Below, in pieces: positions 1 to 11,843 of a stretch of 64,000 nucleotides of DNA. The stretch lies in assembly GCA_023897205.1 (NCBI GenBank), contig JAHWDD010000001.1:2418001-2482000 (forward strand), read 5' to 3'. Both the position numbers and the translations under genes were made by a program. The notes below the pieces were generated by a model. It did no database searches. It saw only the letters and a list, made by a program, of their open reading frames with translations, and was not told the origin of the DNA. Each line of letters begins with the position of its first letter. Position 1 is the first letter of the stretch. The stretch is from Exophiala sp. HKRS030 (Eukaryota; Ascomycota; Eurotiomycetes; Chaetothyriales; Herpotrichiellaceae).

Positions 1-1242
1 TCAGGTAAGTTCACCAACACGATTGCCACAGCAGGAGTTGGCCCATTGTCAGAAGTAGGAGGGAAGAGATCTCGCAGTGGATCGGCCACAACATTGATCG
101 ATTTCCAGATGTTCGTAGCTTGAGCAGTCAGTGTCGAGTCCAGGACATCCAGGGGTACGTCGTCAACACTCCCCACGATAGCCTTAGACCTGATGAGTGT
201 ATTGTCTGGCAAGGTGGAGTGGAACAAGATGCCGTCTTCGGTGCCTTCGGCTGAGATCCTCGGTGTGTCCGTCGCAGGCACATTCACGTTTCTCAGTTCT
301 TGGCCCAAGAGATAGATCGCACCACCAACGGCTCCAGCACGGCAAGCGACTTGTGCGATTTCGGAGTTGCCACCATATTTGGCGACAACTGCTCCAAAGC
401 CGGGGCCGAAATATCCTATAGAACGCATATGTCTTCGAATCCTTCTAAGCGCATCGACGAACGAGATAGAGGCGGCAGAGGACGTGGACAGCGCCAACGC
501 AAGTATTGGGGCTTGAAGTGTGTCTCTTATCTTGAAGTCCCTTTTCAGAGCATCCTCAAGGGAAAGCGAAGGATCAGTCGCTACACTTTGTGTGTCCTCC
601 TCTTCTTCCTGCAGCACGAATCGCAGAAACTTCATCAATCCACGTTTGTCCTTCATGGAAAGCGTCTCATCGTTGAAAACATCTTCACGAGTGCTAGGGA
701 TCTTGTGTAGTGTTTTGTCACGGCATATCCACCATGAACCAACAGCGAGAAATTCTAGTTGGGTATGAATGCGAGAGGAGACAAGCGAGGGAAGGAAGGC
801 GGATTGTGCGTAGATTATTTGAGGGTTCAGACTCAATGTGTATGCCCTCGAAGAAGCAAGCCGAGACTTTGGGCTGGGATCCGCAGACTGGTCATGCGTA
901 GAAATCGAAGCCTCTTTGTAGACATGACTTGCACCTACCGATTGTGAGCAGAGCAGATTGAAACCATCAAGACATGCTGACTCTTGTTTACATTGTCCGT
1001 CCACTTCACTGCATCCTGCAGACTCAGGCCAGCATCCTCTCCACCATAGTAGTCATTACGATCGACATGCAGTATCTTCTTACCAGATCGTGAGAGTGCT
1101 CTGAGTGAGACGGCTTGGTCAGTCAGTTGGAGCCTAGGACCAAATGTGGATAGGGAAGTTTGGCTCACAATGCAAGAAGAGATTGGGGGATACTGGTTCC
1201 AGCAATCACGGCGTCCCAGACCTCCTCGGACAAACTGTCCAT
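1..1242 (-). CDS. MRS6: Rab escort protein Mrs6 (Rab geranylgeranyltransferase component A), 5' part
   Basis: Presents newly made Rab GTPases to Rab geranylgeranyltransferase in the cytosol and delivers the prenylated Rabs to membranes. Predicted exons on the minus strand are 1242-1169, 1100-992 and 911 to beyond base 1; phases close. The N-terminus begins MDSLSEEVWDAVIAGTSIPQ and exon 2 carries HVDRNDYYGG, the GDI/REP dinucleotide-fold signature. Exon 3 holds LEFLAVGSWWI, EDVFNDETLSMKDKRGLMKF and the fungal REP stretch IGYFGPGFGAVVAKYGGN. About 364 residues are visible; the C-terminal part lies outside the window. The start ATG is the first in frame and gives the expected family N-terminus. 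The acceptor of intron 2 (GAG before GCT) was chosen by phase and is less certain. Divergent from the SDR gene over a 460-base spacer. RabGDI is excluded by the fungal Mrs6-type sequence. Confidence 0.9.
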
Positions 1243-1704
1243 AATGACATTCGTGCAATGTCTGGCAGCTCAGAAGTAGAGACAAAAGTCGGAGAGAGAG
1301 GTGAAGGAAGCATGGAAACAGAAAAGCAACCACAATCAATTGCAAAAAGTTATTGCAATGACACTTTCAATTACAGGCAGGTTTGCCGAACTATGCGCCA
1401 TGTCAGCCACGTGACATGGGATCCTTCGTTAGGCTGAGGATCGGGCTTCAGCCGACTTCGTTTTGTTATGGTCAGGCTGTAGCTTGCTCTCCCCATCCAT
1501 CTACCAAGCCTTCCAGGCTTCTGGGGCGCTAAATCATGCATAGTGGAATAACATCGGGTGCCTTATTGATGCAATCTAGGCCCATCGAATGATCGACGGA
1601 CGATCTTTGACATCACTGTATCAACAACACTCCATGTCACTTGAATCTAAGTGAGTTTCAATCGTAGCCTCTTCTCCATTACAATACCAGCCATTTCTGG
1701 CACC
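1243..1704. promoter_or_regulatory. Divergent intergenic region MRS6 / SDR
   Basis: A 460-base spacer between two divergent starts, so it should hold both promoters. No coding potential, clear TATA box or repeat was recognised. A GTG-led in-frame extension of the SDR frame begins at 1651 but is probably leader, since the first ATG is at 1705. Confidence 0.5.
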
Positions 1705-2568
1705 ATGAACACTCAATCTGGACGCCTGCAAGGTCGTATAGCCGTTGTGACAGGAAGTTCGTCTGGTCTCGGCGCAGCTATCTGTCTGGCGTTTGCCGCC
1801 GAGGGAGCCACAATCTTCTGCGTGGATTTGTATCCTGCTCCACGGAATGCTATCAACCCTAGCACCCTTCGTGCCGACGACTTCAACGTCCGTGTCACGG
1901 GCCAGCCAGGCACGCACGAACGTATCCGTCAGCTTGGTGGCGAAGCCGCATATCATAAAGCGGACGTCACGAAGCCGCGTGATATGGATCTGGCGATCAG
2001 GGCGTGCGTGCAACGTTACAAACGGGTCGACGTCATGGTGAACAACGCCGGTATTTCTGTCGAGAGTACTCACCTTCGGCCATTGAGATGTCATGAGACC
2101 AGTGAAGAAGACTTCGACAAAACCATGGCAATCAATTCGAAAGGCATGTTTCTTGGCTGTAAATATGCCCTGAAGCAGATGCTCGACGGCCAGGAGAAGA
2201 AATATAGTTCACGGGGATGGATCGTGAACACTGCTAGCGTTCAGGGTCTGGTGCCATACACGGGAACACCGTCATATTGTGCCAGCAAAGGCGCGGCTGT
2301 CATGCTAACCAAACAGATTGCGTTGGACTACGCGAAGGATCTTATACATTGCAATGCATTGTGTCCGGGCTTTCTAGCGACAAGCATGACTCAAAACCTG
2401 CAAGGTCAAGAGGAGGTATTGGCGGACATTCAGAGCAAGCATCCATTTGGGGGTCACTTAGGCAGGATCGAGGATGTTGCAAAAGCTGCAGTCTTCCTTG
2501 CGAGTGATGATGCTGCTTGGATCACTGGCGTTCCCCTTCCAATTGATGGTGGCTATCTTCTCCGATAA
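1705..2568 (+). CDS. Short-chain dehydrogenase/reductase (classical SDR), 287 aa
   Basis: NAD(P)-dependent oxidoreductase with a Rossmann fold; the substrate cannot be inferred. The cofactor motif TGSSSGLG is near residues 16-23, the structural NNAG motif near residue 112, a catalytic Ser lies in NTASVQG, and the active-site YCASK is near residue 191. The C-terminus has the usual PIDGG motif. Length is typical of classical SDRs and there is no intron, signal peptide or membrane segment. The start at 1705 has an excellent context (CACCATG) and places the cofactor motif at the normal distance from the N-terminus. An insertion between the second beta strand and the NNAG motif (residues about 50-75) is longer than in minimal SDRs. 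It converges on the helicase gene, with only 74 bases between the two stop codons. Confidence 0.9.
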   Translation: MNTQSGRLQGRIAVVTGSSSGLGAAICLAFAAEGATIFCVDLYPAPRNAINPSTLRADDFNVRVTGQPGTHERIRQLGGEAAYHKADVTKPRDMDLAIRACVQRYKRVDVMVNNAGISVESTHLRPLRCHETSEEDFDKTMAINSKGMFLGCKYALKQMLDGQEKKYSSRGWIVNTASVQGLVPYTGTPSYCASKGAAVMLTKQIALDYAKDLIHCNALCPGFLATSMTQNLQGQEEVLADIQSKHPFGGHLGRIEDVAKAAVFLASDDAAWITGVPLPIDGGYLLR

Positions 2569-2642
2569 GTTGTGATGGACTAGCATAGATATTGTCCGGC
2601 CAAGCCTGCGAAGAGCCCCAGAACAGACTACCAAACCGAGCT

Positions 2643-5600
2643 CTAAACATCTTGCGCGGCCTCAATCTTCAACCAAAAATCTATCCACCTAGACGTGTCC
2701 CCACTCAAGCCCTCCGAGGGCTTTCGATAGAAATTATCCAAAGCTTCGGCCAAATGCTCTCTCAAAATTTTGATCGCCATGATCTGTTTGTAATGCCTGA
2801 CAGATAGCCGCACCTTTCCAGCATCAATACTCACCACGCCGGCAAAAAATTTGTACTCTGCTTCTCCTAACAATAATGCCAAAGCGGAGTCTGCGATGGC
2901 AGACGTCTCAAAAACATTCAGACTGCCGCCTTGATTCTGTCTTGCCTCGTAGAACGACAACCAGCGAGGAGCTTTGGGATTTCCATGGTTGATGGACCGA
3001 CTAGTCAAGTAGAGCTGTTGGTTCGAGAACACATTGCGCCAGGACTTGCCTTCCTTCACAAGTGTTCTCGGGTATAATGCCATGGCGATGATACCGTTGA
3101 GAGCTCGGTCGCAGACCTTTCTGTTGTACCGTTCCGGTACAATATAGAAGTTTCCACCACGCCAGCTTCCCGTCCGTGCTCGGCTGAGAATCCCTCTCTC
3201 GTCGCTCTCCAGTAAAACTAGACCAGCGTCCACAAGATAGACCAGGAGCTGGACCTTCTGTTCTTCAACCTGAGACATGACTTGGTCACTGACATGATAT
3301 TTGCGGCAGAACTCTTGTGCCGATCGTGCCACTTTGTGCTTTTTCCATCCCTCGTACGCATTCAATGACGATAACAAGTCAGAGTCGCTCCGTGCAAATG
3401 CAGCTCTAGCTTCAGCCTGAGACTTGGACGGTGAATTCAGGAAGGGCGATTTTGATGTCAACAGTGATATTATTGCCAGTACTGAGTCCTGTACATCAAA
3501 TTAGATTCGGATATCAGAAGGTCAGGGATTTTCCTCACTAAACAGCCAAATGCAACTCCAAAAATTGCCAATTTCGCTAGGGACACCTCCAAAGGCAGCT
3601 TAGCTATCTGCTTACCCAGAGGTGTTAGATTCTCTGCCTTTGTCAATGCACCCGCGTCCTTCAACTTGTCAATGGCTCGTAATATGTTCTTCCTAGTTGG
3701 CGGATCGATCGCTTGGCTTAAGGTCTCCTCAATGCTCCCGAGGCCCCAGACCTTCACACGCAGCATTGGATCTTGCAATCCCAACCTCAGCATCTCCGGC
3801 ACTTGCTGTTCTAGCATGATCTGGTCATGCCTATGTTTAGTGACCAGATGGAAGCACAGTCCTTCCTGCACTCGTGCAGCACGACCGCGACGTTGACGAG
3901 CCGAAGAGCGGGAGATGAAGCACTCGGTCAGTCGAGATGATTGTCGGCGCTCGTCGAAGCGGTTGACTTTCTCCTTGCAGGTATCAATTACAGCTGTCAC
4001 ATCAGGAATAGTGATACCTGTCTCCGCGATGTTAGTAGCAATAACAATTTTGCGAAACCCTGGAGGCGGAATCTCAAAGGCTCTTTCGAGTTCTTCTGTG
4101 GTAAAGGTAGAATGTAGCAAATGGATTAGCCATTTGTCTGTGAAGGTATCGAGTGACAACAACAATCGATGAAGCCTTCGCATTTCTCCAAGGCCGGGCA
4201 TGAAGATTAGGATTGCACTGCTATATTTCTTGAACTTCGCTTTTGTCGCGATGGCTGCGGCAAGCTTGGCGATGAGCGTGTAGTCAATTTGATATTCGTT
4301 GAAGACCGAAACTGTCTTCTGAGTCTGCTGGCTGTATTTGTCCGGCTCCGAGATGATAGGTCGCCCCTTCTCCCTGGTAGCATCTTCGTCCAAAGTCGGA
4401 GGCTCATCATCATACTGTAACCCCTTGTCATTGACATCAGAGAGGTCATTGGTGGCTTCAACTGCATCCTCGAGGAAACCAAGCTCGACAGGAAATGTTC
4501 GACCAGGCAAATCCAGAACGGGTGCTCCCCCAAAATAATCTGAGAACTTCTTTGCATCTACTGTGGCAGACATGAGCACGATTTTGAGCGATTTTCGTCG
4601 TTCCTGGAGCTTTTTGAGAGCAATGAATAGTAGATCGAGGTCCATAGTTCGTTCGTGAACCTCGTCCAGGATGAGATAATCGAGCTCCTCCAGGTTTGGT
4701 GATTCTTCGAGCATTCGCAGAAGTACACCAGTCGTGGCGTAGGTTATGCGGGTGTTGGAACTCGTTTTGCTCTCCAGTCGAATAGCATAACCAACAAGTG
4801 ATCTCATCGTGCCAATATCATTCCTGCTCTCACCCAGCTCTTGCGAAACTCTTCGGGCCAATGTGACGGCTGAGATCCTGCGTGGTTGAGTCACAAGAAC
4901 TCTACAATCCTGACCTCTACCAAAGTTATCTTCGAGCAAGAGCACGGGAATGCCGGAAGACTTTCCGGCTCCTGTTTCTGCACAGACGATACTGACCGCA
5001 TTATTGTTGATAGAGTTGACGATCGCGTCTTTAAAATTGTGAACTGGTAATTGACGTCGCACAGTGAGCATCCGCTCGAACGAAGGACGCGAGATTCTGG
5101 TCGTCCAGTCGTGTGCAATCTGCTCAGGAGATAATTTGGCGGGCACAAATCGCGGAGGTCTTGGAGCAATGGTCTTCCCAACGTCAGGGGTTTTTTCTTG
5201 ATCACTATCACCTTTTTCATTGATTTTTAATGCCTCCTGCTTCTCTTGCACCAGAGACCGAATCTGGCGCAAGGTTTTCTTATGTTCTTCCTCAATAAGC
5301 TTTAGTCTGGCATCTGTCAGCTCTCGTATAAGATCACGCCAGACCGTTGGAAGCCTCATGATCGCCTTCTGCTCCTTAGGACTCAGGCAAGAAACCAGGA
5401 ACAAGGCTAAGCACGAGATATAAGCCTCTGACTGGACGTCTGATGGTGTTGCAATCCGATTCATGTCTAACTTCCACGACCTGGGCGTCATTGTCGCAGT
5501 GACTTCGCTGGGAAGTGCAGCGACGGTCTCGTTACTGGCTATGGTATCGACTGACCAGTAAATACAAAGACTTCGTCTAGATGAGTAGGAAGACTCCGGG

Positions 5601-7129
5601 ATTTTTCGAAGCTGGGTACGAGATTTAGAGTCGTGTCCTCTGCAGACCTCTTCCAGCAATTTCCTCGGCGAAACGCCCGTCCATTTTCCGAAGTCAACAA
5701 TGCGAATCGAAAGGTTCTGTCCTGACTCGTGCTGACACTGGCTCTTGTCTTTCTCAGCGGCTTCAAACATTGACCCTAGCATCTCCTCTTCGGTGTCAGA
5801 ATCCGGTGAGCCTAGAAATGGAGCAGAAGTTTGGGAATTCTGGGGGTCTGTCGTGTCCGCAGCATCCATTTTAGCAACTTGACGCTTTTTCGAATTCTCC
5901 TGCAATTGCTGTCGATGATCCGCTTGTAACTGGCCTTCATGAATGCTCCAACTATACTCTGCTCCATCCTGCTCGAACAGAATATCTCGCTGGAGCTTCT
6001 CAACCTTTTGTGAAAGTTGCACTAGCTGCCTGCGTTGTTTTCTTTGGGACTTTGGGTTGGCGCCCGAGAGTGGATTTTGTAGTTTCCAAATTCGTGACCG
6101 AAGTAGAACGTATTTCTCTGACAATTTCGTTGGGTCGTTATCTTCATCACTATCTGACGCAGCTTCAGACAAGGTTGAATCGTCTTCATCTTCATCTTGA
6201 TCTTCAGGATCAGACATGGTTATTGGCGTATGTACAGGGCTTTGTCTGCTTCGAGGAGTCGAGGGAGGTTCTGAAAATGAGTTAGTATCGTGCAACAGAG
6301 CCTAAGACCATAGGAAATGGAAACCTATAGTCTGGTATATTGATATGTGGAGAACATCAAGGACGCGCTCACCTGAAAAGGTCGGCTGTGGGGTCTGATC
6401 ACCGCTCTGAGGCTCCTTCACGGAAGCTGAATTGTCATAGTCAGGCAAACCATCAGCGTCAGTGCGCCTCGCGTACCACTGGAATGCTTCGACCAATCCA
6501 GGGAGCAAGTCAGTGTTTATTGCAAGGTTTCCTCTGACAGCTAGCTCAGCGATATGGGAAAGTGCGTCCTCTATTAGTGGAAATTTCAAAGCCTCTAAGA
6601 CACGCCTCAGAGTCCACAGATCTGCAGTTGTCTTTTCGTCAATAGTCGTGCGCTGTCCGGCAGAAACCCCTTGCGCACTCTGCTGTGGGGACTTGTCGTG
6701 CATGACAAACACCTGATCAATCGTCTCGTCGGTAAGCCAACCGTATGTTGAAAGTCTATATGATTGTGAGCGCAATTGTCGTTGTTCGGTCTGCAAGCGC
6801 GTCATTTGGCGGGTAGCTTCGGTTAAGCATCGAACACTGTGCTTCTCAAGAAACCCATCAAGTTCTGCCTCCTCAAGATGGATCTCTAGTTGTTCAGGAG
6901 TCATGTCAGATATTTGGCCACTAATGGTTGAAGTATTTGCATGTCGTTGAGCAACTTGATTCGCATCGGTGGACTCGCTTGGGTTCAATGGGTCGCTAGG
7001 CGTTTTCAGATGCGAAATTTCGTCCTGTTCTGTGTCCTGGTTGATCTTGCTTCGTGATGGCAGAGAGGTAGTGGCAAAGCCTCGTGCTGGGTTTGCGACA
7101 GATTTCTTCTTCTTTTTGTTCGGCGCCAT
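2643..7129 (-). CDS. DExH-box ATP-dependent RNA helicase, DHX29/DHX57-like, 1444 aa
   Basis: Superfamily 2 DEAH/RHA helicase; relatives act in translation initiation on structured mRNA, which is family knowledge. Predicted exons are 7129-6373, 6270-3539 and 3488-2643, with introns of 102 and 50 bases; the total of 4335 bases is in frame. The N-terminus is a lysine-rich MAPNKKKKK tract followed by a long polar, acidic region. The core has AETGAGKS (motif I), DEVH (II), SAT (III), ATNIAETGITIP (V) and QRRGRAAR (VI), followed by the winged-helix/ratchet and OB regions. The second intron must be spliced to give GCLDSVLAIISLLTSKSPF, the conserved HA2 stretch; unspliced, the frame stops. Intron 1 has a TACTAAC branch site. 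The start is the first ATG of the frame and leads into a basic N-terminus that I recognise from fungal relatives. Confidence 0.9.
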
Positions 7130-8043
7130 GGTTTGGTTAGATCCGAAATCTGATCAGGCTGAAATCCCAAGGGGCCAAGGCGGCCGAGGGCCTTTTTCAG
7201 CGTCTGAGCTGATCCTGACTACGGCTTCCGACCCTGGATTGGAGGACCTTCAGGGAGGGTATGCGAGACTGTCGTGATAAAACCTGGATGATTGCAGGAC
7301 AATATCATGGGAAGACTCAGACCGTAAGACAACCTAGTCCCGTGTGACACGAAATGATGCGAGTCATTGATTCGTGGTTTTGGTTTGTAGGGCAGGGCCG
7401 GCAGGGCATGATGCCAAGATGCAGGGATTAAAGGCGTGCTTACCTGATTGTGTTAAAGTTAATGCCGCCCTATATTTTACAATTATAAGTGATCAGATCG
7501 TGCCATGCCGCTTTATAACCTTGATGGTAACCACTCACCGTGTCTATGAACATGATTGCAGCTTAATGTATTCTGCGACCTGGCACTGCGATCGCTATTA
7601 GACGAGGGGAATGAGGGCAGATATCTTAAGAACACATTCGCGGGATCTGTAATTGAAACTGGCAATTCATCACTACTGCCAGCCTGGCATCGGCAAATTG
7701 TGATAAGCAGGTCCTATTCACTTTGGGACAATCAAAATGTTAACTGAGGCTTGAACCATGTTGTCGAAACTAATCTCAGAGCGGAGGATCAAAGCTCCCT
7801 CAAGTTGAAATTTCACCATTATTCAAGACCGGAACACCTTTGATGAAAGAGAAATGGGCTTCGGCGTCTCTGGCCGCTGTGTCATATAGAATGCGCAGGG
7901 TATGGGTATCAAGCTCTTTCCGAAATTGCAACGAAGCAGAGACGCAACTCGTCTTATGCACGGAGGCCGTTCGCAAACACTTGCTTGAGGCTTCGCGTGG
8001 ACGCAATCCTTCTTCATTTCGGACAACAACTGTAGCTCCTCCA
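7130..8043. other. Intergenic region, no gene recognised
   Basis: 914 bases between the helicase start and the 3' end of the fusion gene. Short open frames at 7374-7601 and 7556-7747 have no recognisable motif or plausible start context. The first 150 bases are presumably the helicase promoter and leader. Confidence 0.5.
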
Positions 8044-11000
8044 TCAGAAAGGAATGGAGGCTCGGTGAGTGCCCCAATTTTTCAAGCTCGTATCTAGAGC
8101 TCTTCGGGCCTCGAACATAATTTGCCGGCTGTCGTATTCGATGATGAACTTTACATCATGAAAGCGATTACATTCCGGTATCGCCTCGTCGGAGGGAACC
8201 CCCGTCTCTTCAAGTGCAATGAGATGCAAAGCAAGGACTGCCATGATAGGTCCCTCGAAAAGACCTTCCTTTCCAGATTTACGTAGAAGAGCAACTGCCT
8301 TTCTGCGCAAGACTCGGTCACGACATCGAGTGGCAACAAAATAGAGTGGGTAGCCAATTCCAAAGGTCATGATGAATGGTGTAGTCTCTGGTCCTAGAGG
8401 CTCAGCGTCAAGAAGATCGAGTGAGGATGCCAATCCCTCTGCTTGCGTAACAACGTCCACGAAGTCTTCTTTATAGAGGTCGAATGATGTCTCTGGACCA
8501 CAGCCACATGTCATTTTGAGTTCGATGCGAGATATCTGGAGGTGCATCCAGAGCCCAAGAAAGGTTTTCAGCTCTGTGTTGGTCCAAACCGTGTTTGGTT
8601 CTTCTCGGGTGGACCTTGAGAAGTCAACCAGCAGCGTTGACCAAGCGTCAACAATCCCAACGGCCTCATGCAGCTGCTGTTGCCATTCGGAGGGGACCGC
8701 ATCTGGAGCTAGATACCGATACATACGAGCATCGGATCGGGTGAGCTGGTACAAGGCGATAACAACATTCTCTAAGTGGAGTCGTAGTTGGCGGAGAGAA
8801 ATCCCTTCTGCCTGCAAATTGGGAGGACGCGAGAGCTGCGTAAGCAGAGGCTCAATTCTCTCCTTATTTATCTTCACAGCGGCAATATCGAACTGTGCAA
8901 ATATCCTCAATAGTTCATCAACCTCGTCTCGCGGTATCTGATTCAATCTCGGTGGGACGACATTTTGAGCTGCTCTGTTTTCAGGTAGACGTACTAAAGA
9001 CTCACCCGCAGGTAGGCTAATTTGACGAATGAGCTCCCGCATTCCCTGTTGGTAGTGAACGACCATGGCCATGTTGTTGCGTCGCAGCATCTCGAAAAAT
9101 GCAAAAATAACACTAGCAATAATAGCAATCTTCGCGTTTTCTCTTGACGGAAGATTCAGCATTGTATTTAGCTCACGTAGGGCGCCACCATAGCGACGTA
9201 AAGCAGATCTGTAATTCGTATCTTCTAGTAACAGCGGTGAATGCTTTCCCGCCCGGTCTTCGTAGTCTTCGTGTAGTGCACTCAGGGCTATGATAGCATT
9301 GTATATCACGCGCTCTTGTGCAGCCACGGGAGCAAGGACCTCGGTCCACAAAGCCGATGTGGTATCCGCGGAAAGTGCGGGAAGAGTACATAATTGGAAA
9401 CGGTGGAAGAGGCGCTTGTCTTGTGTGCTTGCCATGGAGGAGATAGAGCTCGGTCCGTTTGAGGTCACAACGGAGAATGTGAGTGAGCTGGCGGCTCTCG
9501 AGACGGTCTGGGGACGAACGGCGAATTTTCTCGTGAAAAAATCGTAGCCATCGCAACTTCTGCCGGTAGAAGTACACCGCAAGCCTAAGTAGAGGATTAG
9601 TTCTCTGGAGTGACCGATGAACAAGATAGTGTCTTACAAGACGGCTTGGTTTCGTCACACTTAATTCGGCGGATCTAAGAAACGGTATTTATCAGTAGAT
9701 GCTGCATTAGGGACAGAGCAAAAGAGCTGCGATCAGCACGACGACGACGACGACGACGACGACGCAGAAAGCCAGATTCTTGAAACTCACCTTGCAAGTC
9801 GTGCAACCTGATCTGATCTTGGGTTTCGAAGCTCTCTTGCGTCTTGCCAGAACCTTAGGAGGCAACGAATTGGTTTCTCCGCCACTTGATAAACTGTAGT
9901 CAAAATACCCTTCGTCCTCCACAGCACCCTCTCTAGCGTCTAGGAGAAGCTTGACGATGCTTTCGACGCCGGAATCCCTGGCTGCACGGAGCAGCTTGTC
10001 TCCTTGGCTACCTTGGATGTCGAGATCAATAACGGACTGATTGAGCAACATGCCAAGGATCGGGTAGTTTCCCAACTTGACTGCTCGAGACAGCAACCCA
10101 TGAGCTAGGTTGGGCCGTTCAGAGAAAAGATCTTTAGATGGCAAGGCTATGGTGGTATCGCCTGGTACGGTCTGTCTCTTTGCCGTCATGTCTGCCAGAA
10201 CATCTGTTGACGGAAGCATATAGCCATGTTCTTCTACAGTCGAGGCGGCGACAATGATGCCCACTAAGTCTCCCGAAACATTATCGACAACCCAACTTCC
10301 ACTGTCTCCCGGTTCTGCATCTTATAGTCAGCGCGGTACGTTAGAATACATGTTTGAAATACCTATTCGCTCATAGACTTTGTACGCGAGCGCTAACGAA
10401 TTTCCCCTTAGGGGCGAGATCAGGGAAGCCGCTCTTGAACATATCACTCTTTGTGCATCGCCAGATTTTGATCGGACAAGTAGCGGTTGTGTATGCTCGC
10501 CAAAATCCGCAAATTTGGTGATCTGAAGAACTTTTCCGTCGATTGGCACCTGGTTAATCATGCTTGTGGGCTCGATCCTGGGGACGAGCAAGGCCCAGTC
10601 CTTCTCTAAGTCTGCATGTGGGTTGTTGAGGGCACCGACGGATTTGAAAGAAGCTATGGCTTGGGCAGGCGAAGACTCGATACCCAAGGTGTGGTGGCAA
10701 AGATAAGCGCGTCCTCGAAAACCTCGCGCTCGTTGGAGGGGTCATATGTAGAATCGCTCGACAATGATGACGTTTCCAGTAGACCAGTTTCATCGCCGCT
10801 TGTAGAGTAGTTGGCGTAGCTTATTTCGTCATGTTCGTCTTCCTCGTCGTCAATGTCGTTCTTGAGCCAGGATATCATTTTCCAGTCTTGGTCATCATTG
10901 TATTCTAGTGGGCTTCCAGATCTAAGACCTGCTTCAGATTTCACGGCGTCTTTTATTATAAAGCTCTCGTCCATCTGAATATCTTCATCATCATCGAAGT

Positions 11001-11843
11001 CTGCCCTCATTTCGATCTCGCGCTTGCGAGTGGCTTGGGCTTTCACATCCGCAACTTCAATTGACTCGCCGTGAAGGTCGTTGACATTGGGAACAAACAC
11101 GTGGGCCGTAGTCAAATAGTAAAAGTCATCGTCAACAATGACGAGGCCCCAATGGTCGCCGCCCTTGTCGTTGACGCCAGAGACTCAGTCTCGAACCGGA
11201 TCAATGTTCGGAGCCCACAAGCCTGCACCGTCGGCTTGTCTGTTCTTCGAAGTCTGGTGTGTCTCGGAGGCTTCCGTGATAGTGGACTGCGGAGATTGGC
11301 ATCTGGCTCATACTCTTCCGAAAACTTGAAAGACAAGTGGGGCATCTCGAATGTGACGAGACTACCGTCCGTCTGGACCTTACCAGTCACATGCTGAAGA
11401 CACCCACGTCTTCCCACGAGGTCGAAACCCGAAGAACGCAGGTATTTGTCTCTAACCAGTTTCTTCATGAAACGCTTCACTGTTGCTAGATCAATACAAG
11501 AAAGGACAACCTTGGGGACAGCAGAAGATGTCTGATCTCCTATCATCCAACAGTCAATGGCGCCATCCCACCCACGACCTCGAAGAATATCTGTCCGATG
11601 ATTCTTGAAAGTCGCTTGTACAGCGTGAACAAGGACATCATTCCAGTGTTTCAGCACAGGGCCCGCAATATCCCAGGCCTTCTGCTTGAAGAATACACGT
11701 GAAATGTCAGAATTGACAGACCTAGCACGGGACTCAGTGTCAAGCGACTCCCAGAATGTGACTTCCTTGGTGCCAAAAGCATGATACACACCCAGAGATT
11801 CCCGCTGCTGCAGGTTTGGGACCACAAAGGTCATGCTCGACAT
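8044..11843 (-). CDS. Trypsin-like serine protease / ankyrin-like / Zn2Cys6 transcription factor fusion (two single-base frame breaks)
   Basis: Predicted exons are 11843-10363, 10320-9791, 9674-9638 and 9584-8044. If one base is missing at each of two C/G runs (11147-11150 and 10683-10685) the total closes at 1196 codons. Residues 1-220 are a conserved-looking fungal N-terminal region of unknown role. A chymotrypsin-fold protease follows, with all three triad signatures: His in TTAH (about 247), Asp in DWALL (about 415) and Ser in GDSGS (about 501). An acidic linker separates His and Asp. Two ankyrin-like helices pairs follow (about 550-615). Exon 2 then runs without a break into RSGCTTCK, and exons 3-4 complete a Zn2Cys6 cluster (C667, 670, 677, 684, 687, 694; C-X2-C-X6-C-X6-C-X2-C-X6-C) and a fungal transcription factor domain (ALSALHE). 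Possible activities are DNA binding and proteolysis. It could instead be two genes, with the factor starting at an internal Met; no Met lies between the ankyrin segment and the zinc cluster. Confidence 0.65.
9284..9309 (+). repeat. 26-base perfect repeat, copy 1 (inside transcription factor coding region)
   Basis: On the minus strand it encodes the VIYNAIIAL motif of the fungal transcription factor domain. An identical 26-mer occurs at 13352-13377, in the same orientation on the plus strand. Confidence 0.95.
9739..9765 (+). repeat. (ACG)9 microsatellite inside a predicted intron
   Basis: Nine perfect ACG units within the 116-base intron (9675-9790) that interrupts the Zn2Cys6 coding region. 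The repeat explains why this intron is longer than its neighbours. Confidence 0.9.

Noticed and set aside
300..710. 136-codon plus-strand frame
   Set aside because: Shadow of the MRS6 exon on the other strand, whose translation matches the Rab escort family.
1651..1704. N-terminal extension of the SDR starting with GTG
   Set aside because: GTG is not a normal fungal start. The ATG at 1705 has a strong context and gives a standard SDR N-terminus.
9173..9658. 161-codon minus-strand frame overlapping the transcription factor
   Set aside because: Out-of-frame shadow. The other frame contains the Zn2Cys6 and ALSALHE motifs.
10680..10790. An alternative intron (donor GTCTAC) explaining the second frame break
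   Set aside because: Non-consensus donor, and it would remove acidic sequence that looks coding. A single added base is simpler and makes the whole gene length close.
11147..11300. An alternative intron (donor ACG/GTGCAG, acceptor CGACAAG, 65 bases) that would avoid the frame break in the protease domain
   Set aside because: It is phase-compatible but has a weak donor. It would also remove the CGLRTLIRF and TTRAATIG stretch, which reads as conserved coding sequence leading directly into GLVIVDDDFYYLTTAH.
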